In this document: one piece after another, positions 26,101 to 34,900 of the stretch | How the letters are laid out: every line of letters starts with the position of its first letter | Numbering within the stretch: the stretch's first letter is position 1 | Assembly: GCA_015075445.1 (NCBI GenBank) | Contig: JABTUJ010000001.1 | Location: 1 to 64,000, forward strand | DNA: 64,000 nt | Direction: 5' to 3' | Origin: Verrucomicrobiales bacterium | Lineage (GTDB): Bacteria > Verrucomicrobiota > Verrucomicrobiia > Limisphaerales > J093 | Position numbers and translations under genes: made by a program | Notes under the pieces: model-generated | Databases searched by the model: none | What the model was told of the DNA's origin: nothing | Seen by the model: only the letters and a program-made list of their open reading frames with translations

Positions 26101-26640
26101 TTCCAGTCCTACTACTCCCCTCAGTTCTCCCGCCAGCAGGGGCTCCAGAATCTCTCCCGTACCGAACTCGACGACCTCTACCACACGATCCAGGGGATCG
26201 AGCAAGACTACGGTCCGAACGGCCCCGTCAACTACCAGGGATTCAAAGGCCAGGTCGAACATCTCCTCCAGTGCGCTGCCACCGGCACCGGTGAAACCCA
26301 GGTCATCCTCGGCGGCGGCGGCCAGGCCCCTCGTCTCGATCACTTCCGTGACATCGAAGCGGCCGAGCAACTGCTCGTCCAACGGCGCTTCGCCCAGGCC
26401 CGCCTCCTGCTCGAACCTCTCCGCGACCGGGCGGCGCGCTCGACCCGCTTTCTCCACGCCCTGGCTGAACTGGAGGCAGGTGAAAGCGACGGGCCCGCCG
26501 CGGCGCTCTGCTACCGCCGGATTCTGAAGCTCGACCCTCGCGATACGCGGGCCCGTGAATGGCTCGACTGCCACCCAGACGCCGAGGGAGTCGGAACCCC
26601 TCCCGCCTCTCTCCCCCGCGAGACCGTACCCTGCTTATGA
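23194..26640 (+). CDS. KpsC-like capsule domain / coiled coil / TPR / radical SAM fusion
   Basis: 1148 residues. Residues about 1-410 resemble capsule polysaccharide (KpsC/KpsS-type) transferases, with ERGLLPETLMLDQRG and DVLAFTSSTSIFEALLYEKP. A linker with a translated hairpin repeat (24527-24552) leads to a coiled coil (about 480-550, EHLDNICRER repeats) and TPRs (about 575-650). A radical SAM domain follows (about 780-1000): C797-x3-C801-x2-C804 binds the 4Fe-4S cluster and LLTGGETFLP is the SAM-contacting GGE element. Cysteines at CSENCGWY just before could bind a second cluster. TPRs close the protein (about 1055-1135). Substrate unknown; sugar or glycopeptide modification is an inference from context. 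Confidence 0.78.
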   Translation: MPHPVCLLTCSLPLDASVGAWLAELRSALACEHLDLVVLTHDVRVSTPFPVLTLPISLRDFASPAGIPADTTPGTWDRTALRLARRDRAWSGADAEDLVPFLEGHAACEHALGQLLAILQPALVLTWGSSLPPSLVLRSCCDQLQIPTFVLERGLLPETLMLDQRGHGALSDLNTCLLAAHLGDTPDDEACYRQIRDYYRSRRTSKYPQAASLSRAEFQARHNPDNRPTLAFVGQYDHGAGLTPPDSPGARLESPFFTSTADCLAQLGRALADCPDRRLLFKPHPLDPTDYSSAESPTTRVLCDVSLFDLFEYADVLAFTSSTSIFEALLYEKPCVLLARSQLSHKGATYELRDLGDLGSLLDHAFAGHDFDTLRRRQRGWVQAICRHYLVGLKPDVPTRLHLPDLARFLAQNAAPTQPCAPLDTLLPHARLALPASRLVSSPDPVVQASSLHAPDHTSLPADPSTPRLDPLRSHDLAAARDSLRALQAARTEAARFDQLAREREQTIEHLDNICRERQATIEHLDRLCRERDATICELRARASAVLSACSPPPDAATSGPHTPPDSTPPDPLQHRLRQAETCRQQGDLTGAGRAFEAVLDVAPNHIPARLGLAHCEYQEGDLVAARLDYLHVLKLDPTNETASTNLQLLEAKRAEFMSRSCPIEVDPATDCPQLRERYGAREYPCPSPFRQLYLVPRRNLDVRFCSYHPPVFFDHQESLYREGIDAFDCILNTNETLRRRRGLFLEGRYLEAGCSENCGWYNRWKVTGQGHRLTDYLRADDQFRLGNIWLSMGPDCNVTCRYCLEPAEFHTDFRTCSPAVMSLARDFVRRGGDLLLTGGETFLPKWGFARILVDLVAGETARGKISLHTNGTYLNERNRDLLLRGPLWSVGISMDTLRPELYEYLRRGTRFEHVWRNATRLLQERATRGQQLPHITLLCAVMKCTSGHLRETVDRATQAGFGISLNALFQSYYSPQFSRQQGLQNLSRTELDDLYHTIQGIEQDYGPNGPVNYQGFKGQVEHLLQCAATGTGETQVILGGGGQAPRLDHFRDIEAAEQLLVQRRFAQARLLLEPLRDRAARSTRFLHALAELEAGESDGPAAALCYRRILKLDPRDTRAREWLDCHPDAEGVGTPPASLPRETVPCL
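24527..24552 (+). repeat. Interspersed hairpin repeat in the radical SAM fusion gene
   Basis: CCTGTGGTGCAGGC-TTCCA-GCCTGCAC copy, translated as VVQASSLHA, placed exactly in the linker between the KpsC-like domain and the coiled coil. Confidence 0.8.
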
Positions 26641-27716
26641 ACGCCTCCCTTGGCTGGCTCATCCCTTCCCTCATCGAAGGCTCCGGCGGCATCCGGGAGA
26701 TCTTCCACAAGATCAACGCGCTCGTCCGCCACGGCTACGAATGCCACGCCTACGTCCAGCAACCGGACCCGCCCGAGGCCATCGCCGACCAGATCGAGAC
26801 CTACTATGGCGGTTCCCTCGCCAACCTCCATTCCGGCTGGGAACTTCAGCACGACCACGACCTCACTTTCGCCACCGCGTGGTGGTCCGCCGAGGCCGTC
26901 GCCGCTGCTCCCGGCCTGCACGCCTATCTCATCCAGGACTATGAAGCCCTGTTCAATCCCATGGGCGACGCCTATCTCACCGCCGAACGCTCCTACCAGC
27001 TCGGCCTTCACCCCGTGACGCTCGGCCGCTGGCTCCCGGCTGTCCTCGCCTCCCGTTTCGGGGTCCGCGCCCGCTCCTTCGACTTCTGTGCCGAGACCGA
27101 TCGGTACTTTCCCCTGCCCGACCGTCGTCCCGAGGAGCTCTCGGTCTGCTTCATCCATCAACCCGAGAAACCGCGGCGGTGTGCTGACATCGGACTCGAA
27201 GCCCTGGGCCTCTTGAAGAAGCAACTGCCCGACGCGCGCATCTACCTGTACGGCGCCAACGCCCCGGCCGCGGTCTCCTTCGACCACATCAACCTCGGCA
27301 TCCTCCATGGCGCGGATATCAACCGCCTCTACAACCAGACCAGCGTCGGCTTCTGCCTCAGTTCGTCCAACCCCTCCCGCATCCCCTTTGAAATGATGGC
27401 GGCCGGCCTGCCCGTCGTGGACCTCTGGCGCGAGAACAACCTCTACGACTTCCCCGAGGGCGGTGTCCTGCTCGCCGATCCCAGCCCGGCCGCCCTCGCC
27501 GAGGCCCTCCGTTGCCTCCTGCTGGATCCGGCGCGACGCCAGCGCATGGCGGCCTTCGGCCCCGGGTTCATGAAGCCGCGCAGCATGGCGGTCGAATACG
27601 CGCAGTTCCTGGACGCCGTGGATCGCCTTTTCGACGGCACCTTCCTGGACGATCTGCCACTCGTTCCGACGCCGATCTACCGCCAACCCCCGGTGGGGTC
27701 AGCCCTTAAGAATTAA
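26637..27716 (+). CDS. Glycosyltransferase (GT4/WsaF-like)
   Basis: 359 residues from the ATG that overlaps the previous stop (ATGA). The fold is GT-B: LGWLIPSLIEGSGGIREIFH at the N-terminus, HAYLIQDYEALFNPMGDAYL in the middle, and a C-terminal nucleotide-sugar domain with IPFEMMAAGLPVVDLWRENN. The pattern is closest to the WsaF-type rhamnosyltransferase group of family 4; donor and acceptor cannot be read from sequence. The last residues (SALKN) and the stop codon come from a GGGGTCAG...CTTAAG repeat (27695-27717). The next gene begins with a paralogous domain. Confidence 0.8.
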   Translation: MNASLGWLIPSLIEGSGGIREIFHKINALVRHGYECHAYVQQPDPPEAIADQIETYYGGSLANLHSGWELQHDHDLTFATAWWSAEAVAAAPGLHAYLIQDYEALFNPMGDAYLTAERSYQLGLHPVTLGRWLPAVLASRFGVRARSFDFCAETDRYFPLPDRRPEELSVCFIHQPEKPRRCADIGLEALGLLKKQLPDARIYLYGANAPAAVSFDHINLGILHGADINRLYNQTSVGFCLSSSNPSRIPFEMMAAGLPVVDLWRENNLYDFPEGGVLLADPSPAALAEALRCLLLDPARRQRMAAFGPGFMKPRSMAVEYAQFLDAVDRLFDGTFLDDLPLVPTPIYRQPPVGSALKN

Positions 27717-27717
27717 G
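27695..27717 (+). repeat. GGGGTCAGCCCTTAAGAATTAAG repeat, copy 1
   Basis: Repeat with the palindromic end CTTAA-GAA-TTAAG; a second copy is at 30403-30425. GGGGTCAG is reminiscent of REP sequences mobilised by RAYT transposases (recollection, not shown here). It supplies the stop codon of the upstream glycosyltransferase. Confidence 0.7.
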
Positions 27718-27734
27718 TTTGCCACCCCGCCCGC

Positions 27735-30700
27735 ATGAAACGCACCGTCGCCTGGCTGCTGCCCCCGCTCAGCACCCCCCTCCATCGCCTGGCCCCCCTC
27801 CTGACCAAGGCCCAGGCCCTCGCGGACAGCGGCTGGCGTTGCCACCTCTTCTTCGCCGGCGACGATCCCCCCGCCGCCCGCGCCCGGCTGCTGCAGGATC
27901 TTTGCGGTTCCCACGCGTTCCCCCATCATCCAGCCGCAGGATTCCAGGGACACTTCGACCTCGCCATCGCGACCCACTGGGAAGCGGCCTGCCAGCTCGC
28001 CGCCTCCCACCGCGTCGCCCGGCGTCTCCGGCTGGTCTCCGATTTCGAGCCCTGGCTCTATCCCATGGGATCCGCCGTGCTCCGCTCGGAGCAGAGCTAC
28101 CGCCTCGGCTTCCCCACCATCACCCAGGGCCGTTGGCTTGCCGCCAAGCTCACCCGCGAGTTCCACGTCTCCTGTCGCCCCGTCGATTTCGGCGTTGCCC
28201 CAGCCCTCTTCCGCCCGCTCAGCACGCGCAAGGAACTCGCTGTCTGTTTCTGGCATCTTCCGGGATTCCCCGAGCTCGCTGGCGGCGTCGGCCTCGAGGC
28301 CCTTAACCGCCTCCACGGCCTGCTGCCCACGGTCAAGATCTACCTGTTCGGCGCCCTCCCGGAGCGGCGGGTTCCGGCTGCCTTTACCCAACTCGGCCCC
28401 CTCCCTCCCGACCGCCGCAACGAACTCTACAACCGCTGTCGCCTCGGCCTTTGCCTGCCCGCCACCAACCCCTCCCATCTCCCGTTCGAAATGCTCGCCG
28501 CGGGCCTCCCCGTGCTCGGTCTGCACGGCGAATCCAGCCGCCACGACTTCCCCGACACTGCCGTCGCGCTCGCCGAACCTTCGGCCGCCGCCCTCAAGAC
28601 CGCTCTGCGCGACCTCCTCGGCGATGGCGCCCGCCGCCAGGCCATGGCCGAAGCCGGCCCCCGCTGGATGGCCGATCGCACCGACCTCGCCGAAGCCCGC
28701 CAGTTCGTCGAAGCCGTCGCAACCGCCGTCCGCCACCCTGACGTCTTCCCGGCTCGCGCCGAGACCCTCGAGCCGATTCACCGCGCACCCGCCCTCGGGG
28801 AGATTGCGCCCGTCGATCCTGCCTTCGTCCAGCGTTCGTGGTCCCTCGTCACGTACGATGTCTGGGACACGGTCCTGCGTCGTCGGTGTCATCCGGACGA
28901 AATCAAGCTCCACACCGCCCGCTACCTGCTGCTCAAGTGGTCGGCCCTCGTCAAGCAACCGCTCCACGACGCCCGCCAGTTGATGCAACTCCGGGTCCAG
29001 TGCGAGCACAGCATCGGCGAACGCGAGCGCGCCGCGGGTTTCGACAACGAATACGGCCTCCGCGAAGTCCTTCTCCTCTGGGTCAGCCTCGCTGCCAACC
29101 GCCCGCTCGCCCCGGCCGAGACCGACGCCCTCGCCGACGAACTCCTCGCCGCCGAAATCCGCCAGGAGAAACTCCACGTCTACGCGGATCCCCAGTTCCC
29201 CGCCCTGCTTGCCCAACTCCGCGCACGACGCCAGGCCTTCGCTTCCGACTTCTACCTCCCGGCCGACACCCTCCGCGAACTCCTCCGCCACGCCGGCGTC
29301 CGGCTGCCGGGCCTCGACGGCGTCTCCTCCTGTGACGCTCGGCTCAACAAACGCAGCGGTCGCCTCCTCCAGCACCTCCGCACCCAGACCGGCGTGCCCG
29401 CCCCCGACCACCTGCACCTGGGCGACAACGAGTTTTCGGATGTCTTCATCCCGCGGGTGTCGGGGGCCCGCTCCGTGCATTTCTGGAATCCAGCCGAGGA
29501 ACACCGCCGTGCCCGGCTCCAGCGCCGCTTCCAGCTCCGCCCGCGTTCTGCCCGACCCTATTTTCAGGAACTGACGGCGGGCCTGCGCCAGGTCACCGCC
29601 CCGTCCGACTGGCCTGAGCCGCACCGCGACCTCTTTGCGCACGGCGTGCGTTTCGCGCCGCTCCTCCTCGGCTTCGCCCATTTCGTGGCGGAAGAAGCCC
29701 TGCTCGGCGGCTTCCCGGCGGTTTACTTCTTCACGCGCGAAGGGGAGTTCTTTCAACAGCTCTACGAGACTCTGGCTCGCGAAGACGTTTTCGGCCTGCC
29801 TTTGCCTCCGGCACATCTCCTCGAGGTCAGCCGGCTCGCCACCTTCGCCGCTTCCGTCGCCCGTCCGGGACCGGACGAACTGATGCGCATCTGGACGTTG
29901 TACTCGAGCCAGTCGATGGAAGGGCTCCTCCGTTCCTTCGACGTCGAGCCTGCTGACTTCGTTCCGTTCCTCCGACGGCACCATCTGAATCCCGGCGAGG
30001 AGATCACGCATCCCTGGCGGGACACCCGGGTCCGACGCCTCCTTGAAGACGCCGAGTTTCTCGATCGGCTTGCTGCCCACTGCCGGGAAAGACGTGCGCT
30101 TCTCAAGGCGTACCTGGCCGCCCGCGGCCTCAGCGAAACGACCCCCCGGGCTGCCCTCGTGGATATCGGTTGGCGCGGCACCATCCAGGACAACCTCGCG
30201 CGGGTCCTCCCGGAAACGCAGCTCACTGGCTGGTACCTTGGGCTGCATCGTTTCCTCAACCCGCAACCCGCCAACACGCTCAAGCGCGCCTTTGGTCCCA
30301 ACGCCAATCGCCCGGGCGACGAGCCGATCCACCTGCTGGAATTCGTCTCGCCCATCGAGATGCTCTGCAACTCGGACCGCGGCAGCGTGCTCCGCTACCG
30401 CCGGGGTCAGCCCTTAAGAATTAAGAATGCCGACTCGCCCGACGGCGTTGTCGCCGAACGCGAACGCAACCCCAGCGAGGACGCCGTCTTCGAGCACACC
30501 ACACGCTTCTTCCAGGCCGGTGTCCTCGCCGCCGGCGCGCCCTTCAGCCGCTTCCTCCGTTGCCATGCGCTTGCCAACACCGAGCTGCGCCCCTTCGCCC
30601 TCGAACTCCTTGCTTCCCTGACCGAAAACCCCCCGGCGGCCCTCGCCCGTGCCTACTTCGGACTCAACCACAACGAGACCTTCGGCCTCGGCCGCTACGA

Positions 30701-31961
30701 GAACAAATCCCGCCACCTCGCCCGTCTCGACACCGCCCACCAGCTCCACACTGCCGGCGACCGCGACCAGTTCCATCGCTTCCTGGCTGAAACCACCTGG
30801 CCGCAAGGCTTCCTCCTGCTCGGCGGCCTCCATCATCATTTCAATCTCCGCATCCCGCCCGACCGCCGACCGCTGCCGCCCGCGCATCACGCCGAGGCCC
30901 GTGCCGCCCTCCGCCGCGCCGCCGCCTCTCTCCAGCAACGCGACTGGACAGGCGCCCGCACTCACGCCCTCCGCTCCCTCGCGCTCTGGCCGCACCAACT
31001 CCGCGCCCACGTCCTGCTCTTCCACGTCAACCTCTGTCTCGAACAGCCCGCCCTGGCCCTGCAGCATTTCGCTGTCGTTCAGGCCTGCTGCCCGAACCAC
31101 GCGCCCGCCCTCAACGAACTCGCCGTCAAAGGCTACCGCGAAGGCTACCGCGCCGAACCGCGCGAGCTCTGGACCGACCTTCTCGAGAAGCACCCCACCT
31201 GCCGCGCGCCCCTGCTCAACCTCGCCCGCCTCCACCTCCAGGACGGCCAACCCGATGCCGCCGCCCGCTTGCTCGTCCCCTTCCTCGAACGCAAACCTCG
31301 CGACGCCGAGGCTGCCGCCCTCGCCCTCCTCGCCACCGTCGGTTCCCTGCAAACCGGCCGCGCCCGCATCCGCAACTGGCTCCAGACCCTCGACGGCCAC
31401 CCTGCCATTCTCCCGCTCGCGACCTGCCTCAACGGCGCCCTCGGTCCCGCCGCCGATCCGGCCCCGGATGGCCTGCCACACCTCGCCCAAGCCGGTCAGG
31501 TCTCCCTCGAACCCACCTCCGACCTCGCCTATCTCGAACACGAAGCCGATGCCAATGCCGTCGCGGCTCCCTGCGCTCTGCTGCCTGCCGCCCGCCCCCC
31601 GCGCCTCCACGCCTGGTTCGTCGAGCCACCTCAGGCCCCCGCCGACTCCCCACGTTGTGGTGCAGGCTTCCAGCCTGCACTTGCCGCCCATGCTGACTCC
31701 CCCCTCCGTCGCGCCACCGAACATCTCAATCAAGGCCGCCCCGCCGATGCCCTCGCCCTCCTCGACGATGCCCTCCGCGCCTGCCCGGCCGCCCCACGCC
31801 TCCACTTCGGCCGCGCGGTCGCCCTCGCTCGCCTCGGCCGCTTCCCCGAGGCCGCCCAAGCCCTCGAACTCGTGCCCGAACCCGACCGCCAACGCGGTCG
31901 CCTGCGACGGTTGACCGACGAAATGCGCGCCCGCACCTGCGCCGCCACGTGTCCGCCATGA
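27735..31961 (+). CDS. Glycosyltransferase-HAD-TPR multidomain protein
   Basis: 1408 residues. Residues 1-340 are a GT4/WsaF-like domain paralogous to the preceding protein (LVSDFEPWLYPMGSAVLRSE; LPFEMLAAGLPVLGLHGESS). Residues about 365-600 are a HAD-like hydrolase with the nucleophile motif D375-V-W-D378 and a distal LHLGDNEFSDV motif. A further domain (about 620-980) with FTREGEFFQQLYETLARE and VDIGWRGTIQDNL often accompanies such HADs in polysaccharide loci. TPRs fill about 1055-1400. A repeat copy (30403-30428) and a hairpin repeat (31655-31680) are translated in linkers. The stop overlaps the next ATG. Probable role: surface or flagellin glycan assembly. Confidence 0.78.
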   Translation: MKRTVAWLLPPLSTPLHRLAPLLTKAQALADSGWRCHLFFAGDDPPAARARLLQDLCGSHAFPHHPAAGFQGHFDLAIATHWEAACQLAASHRVARRLRLVSDFEPWLYPMGSAVLRSEQSYRLGFPTITQGRWLAAKLTREFHVSCRPVDFGVAPALFRPLSTRKELAVCFWHLPGFPELAGGVGLEALNRLHGLLPTVKIYLFGALPERRVPAAFTQLGPLPPDRRNELYNRCRLGLCLPATNPSHLPFEMLAAGLPVLGLHGESSRHDFPDTAVALAEPSAAALKTALRDLLGDGARRQAMAEAGPRWMADRTDLAEARQFVEAVATAVRHPDVFPARAETLEPIHRAPALGEIAPVDPAFVQRSWSLVTYDVWDTVLRRRCHPDEIKLHTARYLLLKWSALVKQPLHDARQLMQLRVQCEHSIGERERAAGFDNEYGLREVLLLWVSLAANRPLAPAETDALADELLAAEIRQEKLHVYADPQFPALLAQLRARRQAFASDFYLPADTLRELLRHAGVRLPGLDGVSSCDARLNKRSGRLLQHLRTQTGVPAPDHLHLGDNEFSDVFIPRVSGARSVHFWNPAEEHRRARLQRRFQLRPRSARPYFQELTAGLRQVTAPSDWPEPHRDLFAHGVRFAPLLLGFAHFVAEEALLGGFPAVYFFTREGEFFQQLYETLAREDVFGLPLPPAHLLEVSRLATFAASVARPGPDELMRIWTLYSSQSMEGLLRSFDVEPADFVPFLRRHHLNPGEEITHPWRDTRVRRLLEDAEFLDRLAAHCRERRALLKAYLAARGLSETTPRAALVDIGWRGTIQDNLARVLPETQLTGWYLGLHRFLNPQPANTLKRAFGPNANRPGDEPIHLLEFVSPIEMLCNSDRGSVLRYRRGQPLRIKNADSPDGVVAERERNPSEDAVFEHTTRFFQAGVLAAGAPFSRFLRCHALANTELRPFALELLASLTENPPAALARAYFGLNHNETFGLGRYENKSRHLARLDTAHQLHTAGDRDQFHRFLAETTWPQGFLLLGGLHHHFNLRIPPDRRPLPPAHHAEARAALRRAAASLQQRDWTGARTHALRSLALWPHQLRAHVLLFHVNLCLEQPALALQHFAVVQACCPNHAPALNELAVKGYREGYRAEPRELWTDLLEKHPTCRAPLLNLARLHLQDGQPDAAARLLVPFLERKPRDAEAAALALLATVGSLQTGRARIRNWLQTLDGHPAILPLATCLNGALGPAADPAPDGLPHLAQAGQVSLEPTSDLAYLEHEADANAVAAPCALLPAARPPRLHAWFVEPPQAPADSPRCGAGFQPALAAHADSPLRRATEHLNQGRPADALALLDDALRACPAAPRLHFGRAVALARLGRFPEAAQALELVPEPDRQRGRLRRLTDEMRARTCAATCPP
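30403..30428 (+). repeat. GGGGTCAGCCCTTAAGAATTAAG repeat, copy 2
   Basis: Same sequence as 27695-27717, here read through in another frame (GQPLRIKN) inside the HAD-associated region of the multidomain protein. Confidence 0.75.
31655..31680 (+). repeat. Interspersed hairpin repeat in the GT-HAD gene
   Basis: TTGTGGTGCAGGC-TTCCA-GCCTGCAC copy, read as CGAGFQPA before the last TPR stretch. Confidence 0.8.
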
Positions 31962-34900
31962 ACACCATTCTCCACGTCATCCAGCAACTGTCTCTCGGCG
32001 GCGGCACCCGCACCCTCGTCGCCACCGCCACCCACTCGGCCCGGTTCGGCCCCTTCCGCCATCGCGTCGTTTCCCTCCTGCCCGCCGCGCCGGAAGCCCT
32101 CGCGCTGGCCCGTGCCGGTGGTGTGGAAGTCCTGGATGCCCCGGGCACCCCCACCGTTCTCCGCGAGATGGCGGCCGCCGACATCGTCCAGATCGACTGG
32201 TGGAACAGTCCCGAAATGCAGGCCCTCCTCCAAGCCGACCTGCCGCCGGTGCGCCTCTTTCTCTGGTACCACGTTTGCGGCGACGGCCCGCCCCAGATCA
32301 TCACCCCCGAACTCGTCCGCCTCGCCGACCTCAACGTCGCCACCAACCCCTGGACCGCACGCGAACTCCACGCCTTCCGTGACCTCGCCCCCGCCGACCG
32401 CGCCCAACGCGTCGCCATGGTCATCCCCGGCGCCGACTTCGACCGCCTCGACGGTCTCCAACCCCGGCCCCACGCCGGCTTCAACGTCGGGTACATCGGC
32501 ACCGTCGACTTCGTCAAAATCCACCGCCGCTTCGTTCCCCTCAACGCCGCCGTCCGCAGCCCGGACGTCCGCTTCCTGGTCTGTGGCGGCGGCGGCGCCC
32601 TCGACACCCTCCGCGCCGAGGCCCAATCCCTGGGCGTCGCCGACCGCTTCGACTTCCGCGGCTTCGTCCCGGACATCCGACCCGTCCTCGAGTTGCTCGA
32701 CGCCTACGGCTATCCGCTCTGTCCGGACACCTACGCCTCGGGCGAATTGAACCTCCAGGAAGTGATGCTCGCCGGCGTCCCTCCTGTGGTCTTCCCCCAT
32801 GGCGGGATCCGCGGACTCGTCCAGCACGAGCAAACCGGCCTCGTGGTCCACACCGAAACCGAGTACCGCGACGCCCTCGAATACCTCCACCGCGAACCCG
32901 CTGCCCGCCGTGCCCTCGGCGCCCGCGCCCAAGAGTACGCCCGCCAACACTTCGGCGCCGCCAACGCCGCCCGCGAGCTCAACCCGCTCTACGAACGCCT
33001 GCTCGCCCTCCCCAAACGCGCGCGCTCCTGGGGTTGCCACGCCGACCTCCCCGCCTGGGAACCACCCGTCTCCCTCCTCGACCTCACCGATACCCCCGCC
33101 GCCGCACCCGGCGCTCGCCTCTTTGTCGAGAGCCTCGGCAACACCGACGGCTGCTTCCTCACCAGCCTCACTTCCCAGGACCCTGACGAACTCCTCGCCG
33201 CCGAGGCCGCGATCGCCCGCTGCTCGCCTCTCCTGCGGTCACCCTTCTCTGGCGGCGTGCTCAACTATCGTCAGGCCTTCCCGCAGGACGGCTTCCTGCA
33301 GCTCTGGGCCGGCCTGATCCTCCGCGACCAAAACCAACTGCCCGCCGCCATCGGCGCCTTCGGCACCGCCCTCGACCACGGCTGTCGCCACTGGCGCGTC
33401 GTCTGGTACATCGCGGAAGCTGCCGCCCGCCATGGCGACACCGCCCTCGCCCTCCGCGCCGCCCGCTCCGTCGCCCAGAGTCAACCCGGCTTCGCCCCCG
33501 CCACCCGCCTCCTCGCCGAATTCGGTGGTGCAGGCATCTTGCCTGCACCCCCACCCCCATCCAGTGGCACAGCCCTCGCGCCTGCCACTGCCGCTCAAGC
33601 CCCGGATGCCGTTCACCCGCCATCCCCACCCCCCTCGACCCTCACCGACCCCGCCATCGCCGTTGCCCAGGCTCGCGCCGCCGCCCAGGCCGGACGCACC
33701 GACGAATTCGAAGCCGTCCTGGCCCGCGCCCTTGAACTCGAGCCCGGTCACCCCGGCGCCCTGCGTCTCCTCGCCGAACTCCACCTCCAATGCGGCCAAC
33801 CCACCGACGCCGCTCGCCTTTGCCTCCAGTTGCTGCGCCGCCAACCCGACGACCTCGCCGCCCTCGAACTCCTCGCCGCCAGCTTCACCGCCGCCGGCGA
33901 ACAAGAGGCCGCCGCGGACACCTACCGTCGCGTCCTCGAACTCGACCCGCAGAACGTCACGGCTCGCGCTCATCTCGAGCCCCTCGCCCCGCCCTGTGGT
34001 GCAGACACCCCGACAGCCCCCTCTCCCTGTGGTGCGGGCATCCTGCCTGCACTCTCGTCCGGTGGTGCAGGCATCCTGCCTGCCGCCTCGCCTTGTGGTG
34101 CGGGCATCTTGCCTGCACCGTCCACTCCCGTCGTCACCGCGCAAGTCCAGGAACCCGAAACCCCGCGGGCTCCGCTCCTCACCCCGCCCTCGCCCCCCGC
34201 CGCTCCCCGCGTCTCAGCTCTCGTCTCGGCCTACAACTCCGAGCGCTTCCTCCGCGGTTGCCTCGAGGATCTCGAGGCTCAGACCATCGCCCACGAACTC
34301 GAGATCATCGTCGTCGACTCCGCCTCTCCCCAGAACGAACGCGCCATCGTCGAGGAGTTCCAACAGCGCTACGGCAACATCATCTACCTCCGTTCCCCCG
34401 AACGCGAAACCGTCTACGGCGCCTGGAACCGGGCCCTCGAAGTCGCGCGCGGCCGCTACGTCACCAACGCCAACACCGACGACCGCCATCGCCGCGACGC
34501 CCTCGAGATCCTCGCCCGCACCCTCGACGAACAGCCTGACATCGCGCTGGTCTACGCTGATTGCCTCGTCACCCGGAACGAAAACGAAACCTTCGACACC
34601 GCCCGCCCCATCCGCCGTTTCGACTGGCTCGACTTCGATCCGCTCGCCCTCCTCCGCCAGGGCTGCTTCGTCGGCCCCCAACCCATGTGGCGACGCGACC
34701 TCCACCAGCAGCACGGCCGGTTCGACGCCACGATGGTCTCCGCCGGCGACTACGAGTTCTGGCTCCGCCTCGCCGCTCACCACCGCTTCCTTCACGTACC
34801 CCAAACCCTCGGCCTCTACCTCGAATCCCCCTCCAGCGTCGAACACCGCAACCGCGAACGCGCCGCCCGCGAAATCGCCGAGGCCCGGCGCCGCCACGAA

